This document shows positions 18,248 to 26,315 of a stretch of DNA of 64,000 bases, piece after piece. Made by a program: the position numbers and the translations under genes. This DNA is from Lujinxingia vulgaris. GTDB lineage: Bacteria; Myxococcota_A; Bradymonadia; Bradymonadales; Bradymonadaceae. Numbering within the stretch: the first letter of the stretch is position 1; every line of letters begins with the position of its first letter. The stretch is from positions 434,001-498,000 of the forward strand of contig NZ_VOSM01000001.1 in NCBI RefSeq assembly GCF_007997015.1, in the 5' to 3' direction. The notes under the pieces are model-generated. The model searched no databases. It was not told where the DNA came from and was given only the letters and a program-made list of their open reading frames with translations.

Positions 18248-20224
18248 TTAGCTGATGCGCGTGCCCACCTCAACGCGCTCGTCGTAACGCGCCAGCGCGA
18301 GTTTGCCGTCGGTGGTCTTCGCCGCCAGGATCATCGCCTCGCTCTTGATGCCAAAGAGTTTGGCGGGCTTGAGGTTGGTGACCATCGCCACGCGCAGCCC
18401 CACGAGCTCTTCCGGCGCAAAGGATTTGGCGATGCCCGCCACAATGGTGCGCGGGGTCTCTTCGCCGACGTTGGCGCTGAGCTTCAACAACTTATCCGCA
18501 CCCTCGACCTTCTCCGCTGTGAGGACCTCGCCGACGCGAATCTCCACTTTGGTGAAGTCGCCAAACTCGATCAGGCCGGTGCTTTCGCTGTCGTCGCTTT
18601 TCTTGCTCTTTTCCACCTTTTTTTCGTCTTTTTTGGCCTTTTTGGCCGATTTTTGATCCTGCGGGGCACTTTTCTCGCTGTTTTCCTCCTCTTCGACCGG
18701 CGCTTCGAGCTTCTCGAAGAGCACGCCCGGAGCTTCAAGAGGGGTGCCGGCGGGGAGGTTCGCCCAGGTCTTCAAGGTATCAAAGCTCAGGTGCGCCTCG
18801 GTGGTCTGACCGAATCCGGCCAGGATCTTACGCGAGGCGTCCGGGGTGAAGGGCGCAGCCAGAAGCGCGATCCAGCGGATCGACTCCAGCGCGTTGTAGA
18901 GGGTCTGCTCCAGACGCTCGGTGTTGCCAGCCTTGTTGAGCGCCCAGGGCTGGGTGCGCTGGATGTAGTTGTTGACCTCACTGGAGAAGGCCATCAGGTG
19001 CTCAAGCGCGCGGTGCAGCTCGCGATCTTCAAAGGCTTTGTCGATGGCGTCGCGCGCTGCATAGGCCGCGTCGCGCAGCGCCACATCTTCCGACTCGGTG
19101 ATGTCGCGCGGCGCCGGGACGCTGCCGCCGATGAACTTGCCGGCCATCGCGAAGGTGCGGTTGACGAGGTTGCCGATGTTGTCGGCAAGCTCCGCGTTGT
19201 TGCGCTCCACCACACGCGCGTCGCTGAAGTTGCCGTCGTTGCCAATCGGGATTTCGCGCAGGAGGTAGTAGCGCAGCACATCGAGGTCGTAGCGCTCGGC
19301 CAGCTCAAAGGCGTCGATGACGTTGCCCAGGCTCTTGCTCATCTTGATGCCGTCGTTGGTCCACCAACCGTGGGCCACGATCTGTTTTGGCAGCTCAAGG
19401 CCCGCGCTCATCAAAAACGCCGGCCAGTACACCGCATGAAAGCGCAGGATGTCTTTGCCGATAAAGTGGATGTCGGCCGGCCAGAAGGCCTCAAAACGCT
19501 CGGTGTCATCAAAGGCGCCCACCGCGGTGATGTAGTTGGTCAGCGCGTCGACCCACACGTAGAGCACATGCTCGGGGTGCTCCGGCATGGGGATGCCCCA
19601 GGAGAAGGTCGTGCGGCTGATCGAAAGATCGCGAAGCCCGCCCTCCACAAAAGACGCCACCTCATTGCGGCGCCCCGAAGGGGTGATGGCGTTCGGGTTG
19701 GAGCGGTACCACTCGAGCAGGGGCTCGGCGTATTTGCTCAACTTAAAGAAGTAGCTCTCTTCTTCGACCCACTCCACCGAGGCGCCGGTGGCGACGGCTT
19801 TGCCGTCGGCGATCTCCGACTCGTCGTAGTAGGCCTCGTCGGCCGCGGCGTACCAGCCCTCGTACTTGTCGAGGTAGATGTCGCCGGAGGCCTTCATACG
19901 TGCGACCATCTCGGCGACCGTCTTCTTGTGGTCGGCGTCGGTGGTGCGGATGAAGCGGTCGTGGGTGAGGCGCAGCTGCTCAAAGAGCTCGCGAAAGCGC
20001 GCGGAGTTCTCGTCGACCATCTGCTGGGGGCTGATGCCGCGATCTTCGGCGGCGCGCTGGATCTTAAGTCCGTGCTCGTCGGTGCCGGTCAGAAAGAAGA
20101 CCTCGTCGCCTTTCTGGCGGCGGTAACGCGCAAAGGCGTCGGCGATGATCGTGGTGTAGGCGTGGCCGATATGCGGCGCGCCGTTGACGTAATAGATGGG
20201 CGTGGTCAGGTAGAAATTCGACAT
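18248..20224 (-). CDS. metG: Methionyl-tRNA synthetase with C-terminal tRNA-binding domain
   Basis: The class I signatures HIGH (residues 18-21 in YYVNGAPHIGHAYTT) and KMSKS (near residue 300 in GIKMSKSLGN) are intact. Between them the usual zinc-knuckle Cys residues are absent, so this is the zinc-less metG type. An Ala/Lys/Glu-rich linker (about residues 520-550, EEENSEKSAPQDQKSAKKAK...) leads to a C-terminal EMAP/Trbp111-like domain (EIRVGEVLTAEKVEGADKLL), known to bind tRNA and to mediate dimerisation in MetRS. The gene is essential for translation. The DNA of the linker is unusually A/T rich for this GC-rich genome. Confidence 0.95.
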   Translation of the reverse strand: MSNFYLTTPIYYVNGAPHIGHAYTTIIADAFARYRRQKGDEVFFLTGTDEHGLKIQRAAEDRGISPQQMVDENSARFRELFEQLRLTHDRFIRTTDADHKKTVAEMVARMKASGDIYLDKYEGWYAAADEAYYDESEIADGKAVATGASVEWVEEESYFFKLSKYAEPLLEWYRSNPNAITPSGRRNEVASFVEGGLRDLSISRTTFSWGIPMPEHPEHVLYVWVDALTNYITAVGAFDDTERFEAFWPADIHFIGKDILRFHAVYWPAFLMSAGLELPKQIVAHGWWTNDGIKMSKSLGNVIDAFELAERYDLDVLRYYLLREIPIGNDGNFSDARVVERNNAELADNIGNLVNRTFAMAGKFIGGSVPAPRDITESEDVALRDAAYAARDAIDKAFEDRELHRALEHLMAFSSEVNNYIQRTQPWALNKAGNTERLEQTLYNALESIRWIALLAAPFTPDASRKILAGFGQTTEAHLSFDTLKTWANLPAGTPLEAPGVLFEKLEAPVEEEENSEKSAPQDQKSAKKAKKDEKKVEKSKKSDDSESTGLIEFGDFTKVEIRVGEVLTAEKVEGADKLLKLSANVGEETPRTIVAGIAKSFAPEELVGLRVAMVTNLKPAKLFGIKSEAMILAAKTTDGKLALARYDERVEVGTRIS

Positions 20225-20341
20225 GGGAGAAGTCTCAACGCAGTTGGGAAAACATCAGCTCAAATCTCGCCACGCGCCCATCAAGGGGCGCGCGGAGATA
20301 GCAGGGCAGGGTGAACCAGAAGTTGGCGTCGCTGGCAAGGC

Positions 20342-21811
20342 TCAGTCGCCTTTGGGCTTGGGCGACTCGGTGGCACCTTCGGTGCGGGGGGGCTTATCGC
20401 CGCCCTTTTTGTTGCGACCGCGCCGACGGCTGGAGCGGCGCTTGCTCGAGGAGCGCTCGCCAGTGGCCTTCTCGGCGCCGGGATTGCCGCCGGCTTTGGT
20501 GGCGTCTTTGCCGGAGGCGTCTTTGCCGGAGGCGTTGTTGGCCCGGGCGTTGCCACCGTCCTGGGCGCGTTGCTCACGCGAGGGGCTCTCGGAGCGGGAG
20601 CCTTTCGAGCGTTGCGAGCGGGAGCGGCCGGAGCGCCGGCGGCCGGAGCGCCGCTTCTTGGAGCGGCCCGAGTCGTTGCCCTTGCCGCTCTCGTTGCTCT
20701 GCGACGCGTTGGCGGAGGCGGTCGCGGCGCTCTCTTCCGAAGGTTTCTGCTCGGAGCGTTGCGAGTTTCGGCGCCGATTGCGGCCGGAGCGCGAAGATTT
20801 GGAGCCCGAACGCGACGACTTCGAGCCGCGCGAGCGTCGGCTGGAGCGCGACGACTTCGAGCGACGCCGGCTGCTGGAGCCCCGGCGCTTGCGACCGCCC
20901 CCACGCGCTGACTCGTCCTCCTGAGCTCCGTCGACCCCACGGTCGATGACGTTGGGATCGATGAGCTCGATCTCGGTGACCGGCAACATCTTGCGGTTGT
21001 TGTCGGCAAAGCTCACCATCACGCGCCGGTTGATGACGTCGACCTCCAGGATCTTCGCCTCCCCGAGCTCGGTGCGAACCATCTTGCCCGCGCGCGGAAG
21101 TTTGGTGCGCATGCGCCGGTAGAGCTGCTGCTCGTAGACCAGGCAGCACATCAGTCGCCCGCACATCCCCGAGACCTTTTTGGGGTTGAGCGTCAGCCCC
21201 TGATCTTTGGCCATGCGAATCGAGACCGGCTCGAAGTTATCCAGAAAGGTGCTGCAGCAGAGCTCGCGCCCGCAGGGCCCGATGCCGCCGAGCATGCGCG
21301 CGCCGTCGCGCACGCCAATCTGGTGCATCTCGATGCGCGTGCGAAACTTATGGGCCAGATCTTTGACCAGATCCCGAAAGTCGATGCGGCCATCGGCGCT
21401 GAAGTAGAAGACCAGCTTGGAGCCGTCGTGCATGTACTGCGCGCGGATCAGCTTCATCTGCAGCTTGCGCGAGCGAATGCGCCCGATGGCAAAGCGGTAG
21501 GCCTGCTCCTCAAAGCCGGCGTGTTTGTCGGCCTGGGCGATGTCGGCCTCAGTGGCCTTGCGCAGCACCCTGGGGAGACTGTCGGCGGGCAGCACCTTGC
21601 GCGAGACCACCCCGCAGATCTCGGCCAGGGTGGGGCCGCGTTCGGTGTCGACGATGACGTGGTCGCCTTCGCGAAGTTGCAGCTCGCGGGCGTCGGCCTC
21701 ATGGCGGGTCTGGCTGATGCGAAATCGCACCAGCACCACGTTGTAGAGTTTCTTCTTTCCGCCGAAGGGGCGCGCCTGCTTTTTGGCAGGCTTAAAAAGC
21801 GTTGTGGTCAT
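20342..21811 (-). CDS. PSP1-domain protein, RicT (YaaT)-like, with a long RS-rich tail
   Basis: Residues 1-280 match the PSP1/RicT family. It carries GPCGRELCC and MCGRLMCC, i.e. two C-x4-CC motifs, like the cysteines that bind the iron-sulfur cluster of RicT in the RicA-RicF-RicT complex. That complex in Bacillus acts with RNase Y on mRNA processing. RicA and RicF are not in this window, so function here is inferred. Residues from about 290 to 489 form a low-complexity tail of Ser/Arg/Lys dipeptide-like repeats, which adds about 200 residues to the usual family length. The gene sits between holB and metG as in Firmicutes. Confidence 0.85.
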   Translation of the reverse strand: MTTTLFKPAKKQARPFGGKKKLYNVVLVRFRISQTRHEADARELQLREGDHVIVDTERGPTLAEICGVVSRKVLPADSLPRVLRKATEADIAQADKHAGFEEQAYRFAIGRIRSRKLQMKLIRAQYMHDGSKLVFYFSADGRIDFRDLVKDLAHKFRTRIEMHQIGVRDGARMLGGIGPCGRELCCSTFLDNFEPVSIRMAKDQGLTLNPKKVSGMCGRLMCCLVYEQQLYRRMRTKLPRAGKMVRTELGEAKILEVDVINRRVMVSFADNNRKMLPVTEIELIDPNVIDRGVDGAQEDESARGGGRKRRGSSSRRRSKSSRSSRRSRGSKSSRSGSKSSRSGRNRRRNSQRSEQKPSEESAATASANASQSNESGKGNDSGRSKKRRSGRRRSGRSRSQRSKGSRSESPSREQRAQDGGNARANNASGKDASGKDATKAGGNPGAEKATGERSSSKRRSSRRRGRNKKGGDKPPRTEGATESPKPKGD

Positions 21812-21874
21812 GGAAGTCGTCTATCGTTGCGCGGGTGGGCGCTTTCGCGCGCCTTCGTCCCGGGACACATGCGG

Positions 21875-22873
21875 TTAGGAGGGCTGACGGATCTGGTCGA
21901 GGACACCCTCGACGATCAGCTGGGCGTTGACGTTACGTTTAAGACGCCCGCGGGCCTCGGTCAGCGTATCGAGGATGCGTAGGGTGGCATCGAGCGAGAA
22001 GCGCTCCACGCCTTTGTCGATGGTGGCCATCAGGTCGGCGTTGATCACGCGCCCTCGATCGGCGCGCCCGGCCAACATCAGGTCGCGAAAATACACGATG
22101 AGCACATCGAGCTGGGCCTCCAGATCGGAGTTGCCTCGCCCGAAGCGCTCGGCCGTCTCCAGCCACTGGTTGGCGCGGTCGGCAGGCACCGCGAGAAATG
22201 CCTCCAGAAGCTCCTCGCGCTGCTCAAGCATGCCCGACTCCAGGACCTCGTAGGCCCGACCCAGGCTGCCTTCACCGTAGCCGGCAGCGACTTTGAGCAG
22301 CGCCTCATCGACCGGAGCTTCCAGCACGTCGGGCAGGGCCCGGGCGACCTCCTCGTCGCTGAGCGCGCCAAAACGCAGACGCTGACAGCGGCTGATGATC
22401 GTGTCGAGCAGGCGATGAGGTTGGTCGGTGATCAAAAAGAGCAGGGTGCGCGCGCTGGGCTCTTCGAGCGTCTTGAGCAGGGCGTTGGCACCCTCCTCGG
22501 TCATGGCGTGCGCCTGGTCAATGATCACCGCGCGGTAGCGCGCCTCATAAGGCGGCGAGAGCGCGGCTTTCTGGATGGCGCGGATCTGGTCGATCTTGAT
22601 GAAGTTGCCGCTCGGCGCGATCTCCAGCACATCCGGATGCTGGCCTGCCTCAATGCGTTTGCAGGCCGTGCAGCGCCCGCAGGCGTCTTCGAGAACCTCG
22701 CCAGAGCGCTCCAGGCAGTTGAGGCTGGCCGCAAAACTCAGCGCGGTGGTGTATTTGCCCACACCGGTCGGGCCGCTGAAGAGGTAGGCGTGGTGCATAC
22801 GGCCAGCGGTGACGGCCTGGGTTAAGACCTGTCGCGTTCTTGAATTTCCTAAAAGTTCCGACCACTTACGCAA
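21875..22873 (-). CDS. holB: DNA polymerase III subunit delta'
   Basis: The protein is a clamp-loader AAA+ subunit. It has a P-loop GPTGVGKYT, in which Tyr follows the Lys instead of Ser/Thr (as expected for non-hydrolysing delta'), and the zinc module with ACGRCTACKR and the preceding CLERSGEVLEDAC. Sensor 1 region SRCQRLRF and the C-terminal helical collar are seen as well. The length of about 330 residues fits the family. The TTG at 22873 (MRKWSELLGNSR) with GGAG 8 nt upstream is preferred to the GTG at 22903. Position upstream of ricT and metG matches the conserved order. Confidence 0.9.
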   Translation of the reverse strand: MRKWSELLGNSRTRQVLTQAVTAGRMHHAYLFSGPTGVGKYTTALSFAASLNCLERSGEVLEDACGRCTACKRIEAGQHPDVLEIAPSGNFIKIDQIRAIQKAALSPPYEARYRAVIIDQAHAMTEEGANALLKTLEEPSARTLLFLITDQPHRLLDTIISRCQRLRFGALSDEEVARALPDVLEAPVDEALLKVAAGYGEGSLGRAYEVLESGMLEQREELLEAFLAVPADRANQWLETAERFGRGNSDLEAQLDVLIVYFRDLMLAGRADRGRVINADLMATIDKGVERFSLDATLRILDTLTEARGRLKRNVNAQLIVEGVLDQIRQPS

Positions 22874-22963
22874 AGGAGGGCTCCGGGGGGAGGGGGCCTG
22901 CACTGAGGGCGGCGCATGTTAGGGAGCGGGCCGCTCAGGTGTCAATGATCGCCGGGGGAAAGC

Positions 22964-24403
22964 TCATCGCTCAAAGGCCAGGTACACCGAGCGACCGCGG
23001 CGGATGATTTTGAGACGCACCACATCGCCCGCACTCAGCTCGGCGACGGCCTGCTCAAAGCTCTCCTGGGAGTCGATGGAGGTGGTGCCCACCTCGACAA
23101 TCACATCGCGGTTACGCAGGCCACCCTGGCGCGCTGGCGAGTCGTCGCTCATGCCGGTGACGAGCACGCCACGCTCGTCGGGCGCGCGCACCTGGCGGGC
23201 CAGGCGCGCGGTCATAGGGGCCACCTCCACCCCGAAGCGTCTGGGGCTGGTCGGGTCGGCCGGCAGGCTCGCCGGCGCCCCGGGCAGGCTGGGGCGCTCC
23301 TGGTCGGGGATGGCCTGCATCTGCACCTCGACATTCTGGAGCTGGCCGGCGCGCATGATCTCGACCTCCACGCTGCTTCCGGCCGGGGTGGTGGAGACGT
23401 ACCAGGGAAGATCATCGCTGGTGAGAATGGTGCGGCCGGCGAAGCGGGTGATGACATCGCCCTCTTGAAGCTCGGCTTGCGCGGCGGGGCTCATCTCAAC
23501 GACCTCGGTGATGAGCGCGCCGGCGGCGCTCTCCAGCCGGAAGCTCGTCGCGAGCATCGGCTCTAAATCTTGCACGCGCACCCCCAGCCAGCTGCGCTCG
23601 ACAAAGCCGCGGTCCTGAAGCTGCGGCAGCAGCGTCTTCACCATGTTGATCGGAATCGCAAAGCTGATGCCCTGGCCCTGCCGGTTGATGGCGGTGTTAA
23701 TGCCAATCACCTCGCCAGTCATGCTCACCAGCGGACCGCCGGAGTTGCCCGGGTTGATGGGCGCGTCGGTCTGAATGAAGTCACCCTGCTGCTCGCGCCC
23801 CTCCACCGGCAGGTTTCGCCGCCCGAGCGCGCTGACAATGCCCGCGCTCACCGAATGGTTGAGCCCCAGGGGGTTGCCGATCGCCAGCACGTACTCCCCC
23901 ACCTTCAAGGCGTCGCTATCGCCCAGGGGGGCCACCGGGAGCGTCCCATCATGACCTTCGAGCTTCAAGAGCGCGAGGTCCGTGGGTTGGTCCACGCCCA
24001 CCACCTGCGCCGACATCTCGCGCCGATCGCTAAAACGCACATCGACGCTCGACGCGTTGTCGATCACGTGGAAGTTGGTCAACACGTAACCTTCTTCGTG
24101 GATCACAAAGCCGGAGCCCTGGGCCAGGGCCGGCCCCGAGCTTAAGTCGCGCAGGTGGGAGGGGCCGGTGCCCGGCGCATAACTCACCATCACGCTGACC
24201 ACCGCCGGCCCCACCTCTTCGACAAGCTCCACAAAGGGGGAGTGGTCCACGCCGCGCACACCTCGACCCTCGGTCCACAACACGCGCTCGGCGCCCTGGG
24301 CTGCCGCCGGTGTGCTGCCCACGCTGAGCAGCAGGAGCAGCGCACAGAGCGCGGCCGACAGGCGGCCGAGGAAGGGACGAGTGGCCAGGCGCAGAGGTCT
24401 CAT
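22964..24403 (-). CDS. DegP/HtrA-family periplasmic serine protease
   Basis: A signal peptide (LSAALCALLLLLSVGSTPAAA) is followed by a trypsin-like domain with the catalytic triad His112 (NFHVIDN), Asp142 (QPTDLALL) and Ser221 (PGNSGGPL). Two PDZ domains follow at about 265-355 and 385-475 (GVRVQDLEP..., GVLVTGMSDDSPARQGG...). The organisation is that of DegP/DegQ/Do proteases, which degrade or chaperone misfolded envelope proteins. Its ATG overlaps the stop of the upstream HAD gene by four bases. Whether it is DegP- or DegQ-like cannot be decided from sequence alone. Confidence 0.93.
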   Translation of the reverse strand: MRPLRLATRPFLGRLSAALCALLLLLSVGSTPAAAQGAERVLWTEGRGVRGVDHSPFVELVEEVGPAVVSVMVSYAPGTGPSHLRDLSSGPALAQGSGFVIHEEGYVLTNFHVIDNASSVDVRFSDRREMSAQVVGVDQPTDLALLKLEGHDGTLPVAPLGDSDALKVGEYVLAIGNPLGLNHSVSAGIVSALGRRNLPVEGREQQGDFIQTDAPINPGNSGGPLVSMTGEVIGINTAINRQGQGISFAIPINMVKTLLPQLQDRGFVERSWLGVRVQDLEPMLATSFRLESAAGALITEVVEMSPAAQAELQEGDVITRFAGRTILTSDDLPWYVSTTPAGSSVEVEIMRAGQLQNVEVQMQAIPDQERPSLPGAPASLPADPTSPRRFGVEVAPMTARLARQVRAPDERGVLVTGMSDDSPARQGGLRNRDVIVEVGTTSIDSQESFEQAVAELSAGDVVRLKIIRRGRSVYLAFER

Positions 24404-25896
24404 GATCGCTCGTGGGGCATGGGTTGTCGCGGCGCGCGGAAGTAGTGCATCGGCGAGTAATGCACCAGGTTCTCCACGCGACTCATATAGATGCAGGCGT
24501 ACACCTCGATCTGCTCGCCGAGGATGGTGTTCTCGTTGCCCATCTTAAAGAGTAAGCCCCAGTAGCGATTAAACTCCCCTTCCAGCTGGCGCTCGACCTG
24601 CCAGAGCTCCTGGAGGATGGCCTGGCGACGGGCACGAAGTTGGCTCTGGGTGCGCTTGATCTCGGCGAAGGCCTCCTGCACCTCGGCGTCGCAATCGGGC
24701 ACATCGAGCTCGTGGAGCCGACGGGCGAGCCCGAGCTCAAAGGCGATCTCTTCGTTGATACGCACCAGCTCATGCTCAATGGCGTCGAGGCGCGCGCGCT
24801 CCTCGCGCAGCTCATCGGTGCGCAAAAGCTCGCCCTCGATCTCCTGCACCACCATCGCGGTGCGCCAGGCCGTCGACTTCTTGCTGCGCACGATGTCGCC
24901 GTAGATATGGTCGCCGACATAAAGCACGCGGTCGGGGCGGAACCCGGTCATGCGATGAAAGTCGATGAGGTTGCCCCCCTGGTACATCTGCCCGGGCTCA
25001 AAATGGCCGAACTCCTCCCCGCTGACTTCTTCGCTGGCGTCGACGCGCAAAAAGGGCTGACGGTCGGTGAAAAAGCCCGGCTTGGACGCGCCTGTGATCA
25101 CGATGTCGAAGTAGTCCTGCCAGCGCGGAAGCTGCGGCAGCAGCCCGTCGAGCAGGTAGCTCATCACGTGTTCGGTGAAGCGGGCGTAGCTGTTGGTGAG
25201 CACGAAGAGCTTTTTGCCGGCGCTGCGCAGGCGCTGCAGCGTGTGGGCAAGGTCCAGGTTGCGGGTGAGGTACTGCTCCATATTCGCGATGATCTCATCT
25301 TTGATGGAGTCGTCGCGGTGGGCCAGGTCAATGCTGTAGCGGATGTCTTCGTAGAGGCGACGCCAGTCGTGGCGCTGCCCGGGGCGCGTGCGCTCCAGGT
25401 AGTCGACGAGCGTGGCGTAGAGGGCGGCCTCCGGCAGCGCAAAGAGCGTGTCGACGAGCGCGTAGCGCGAGGTCGTCATGCTCATCGCCTGAGTGTGGTA
25501 CTCGATGATGTCGTCGCCGTGCAGCTCTTTAAAGCCGTGGTAGACGCGCCCCACAAAGCGGTGGCTGTCGAGCTTGAAGATGTTTCCGCGCACCGTGTCG
25601 ACGACCAACCCTCGGATGGCGAAGTCGGTGGGGACCTTCAAATCGAGGATCTCGCGCGGGTAGCCGCGCTCCAACACCAGCCGCTCCAGCGTTTTTTCCA
25701 CGCTTAAGCGCTCGATGGCGTCCTGGTGGTAATGCGCCAGGGTGTAGTCCATATCAAAGCCCACCGCCTCAACCTCAGCCAGGTTGAGGTCGCGGTTGCA
25801 AAAGACCTGGTGGACCGGAGCGAGCGAAGGCGAATGACCCTTGCGCAGGGTCTGGAGCAGCGAGAGGGGCTGCTCGGAGTCAGGGGGGTTAACCAA
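24400..25896 (-). CDS. HAD-IG-family 5'-nucleotidase
   Basis: The HAD motif I DMDYTLAHY (Asp48, Asp50) and motif IV VGDHIYGDI identify the HAD-IG 5'-nucleotidase family (IMP/GMP-specific nucleotidases, cytosolic purine 5'-nucleotidases). In between are FVLTNSYARF (motif II) and the nucleotidase-specific long helices. At 498 residues it fits the family. The start is TTG at 25896, chosen because no better in-frame start exists. It heads the operon and overlaps htrA by 4 bp, suggesting coupled translation. It probably dephosphorylates purine nucleotides; substrate specificity is not readable. Confidence 0.88.
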   Translation of the reverse strand: MVNPPDSEQPLSLLQTLRKGHSPSLAPVHQVFCNRDLNLAEVEAVGFDMDYTLAHYHQDAIERLSVEKTLERLVLERGYPREILDLKVPTDFAIRGLVVDTVRGNIFKLDSHRFVGRVYHGFKELHGDDIIEYHTQAMSMTTSRYALVDTLFALPEAALYATLVDYLERTRPGQRHDWRRLYEDIRYSIDLAHRDDSIKDEIIANMEQYLTRNLDLAHTLQRLRSAGKKLFVLTNSYARFTEHVMSYLLDGLLPQLPRWQDYFDIVITGASKPGFFTDRQPFLRVDASEEVSGEEFGHFEPGQMYQGGNLIDFHRMTGFRPDRVLYVGDHIYGDIVRSKKSTAWRTAMVVQEIEGELLRTDELREERARLDAIEHELVRINEEIAFELGLARRLHELDVPDCDAEVQEAFAEIKRTQSQLRARRQAILQELWQVERQLEGEFNRYWGLLFKMGNENTILGEQIEVYACIYMSRVENLVHYSPMHYFRAPRQPMPHERS

Positions 25897-26315
25897 GGTT
25901 CTCTCGAAGCATAGGTCGTTGTCGTGTGGGCCCCGGGTGTGTTGGGTCGTGGGGCGGCATCATCGCGTTACTATACAGCGGGTGGGCGCCGCAGACGACG
26001 CCCACATTTCATGCGTGAGGGCGGGGCAACCAGGAGCCCTGAGGCCGCGATTACCCCTTTCTACAACATGGCGAGGCCAGCTGGGATTCCACCGAAGTCT
26101 CGCGCTTCTCGGCCGCGAATCACAGCCTGGGACGTGCCCCCTGAGTGAGCGCTTACAAAGGCCAACATCGAATCACTGGAATCGCGTCCGGGGCTGTGAT
26201 AGAGCCTCGCCAGTGTTGAGCTTGCCCCGGCAGCCCGCGCAGGAGAGGTCTCGCCGGCAGGTGCCCGTGAGGCCCCGGGGCAACAATGTAGTCACTATTT
26301 TGACGGAGTAACACC
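25897..26315. other. Divergent intergenic region, 419 bp
   Basis: The region lies between the HAD operon (minus) and the large lipoprotein (plus). No gene is convincing. There is a 7-bp inverted repeat GTGGGCG (25982-25988)/CGCCCAC (25999-26005), and a Shine-Dalgarno-like ACGGAG 8 nt before the ATG at 26316. I could not identify a clear promoter pair. Confidence 0.5.

Noticed and set aside
18197-20314. 705-residue plus-strand frame opposite metG
   Set aside because: MetG motifs HIGH and KMSKS on the other strand are intact; antisense frame has no ribosome-binding site or motifs.
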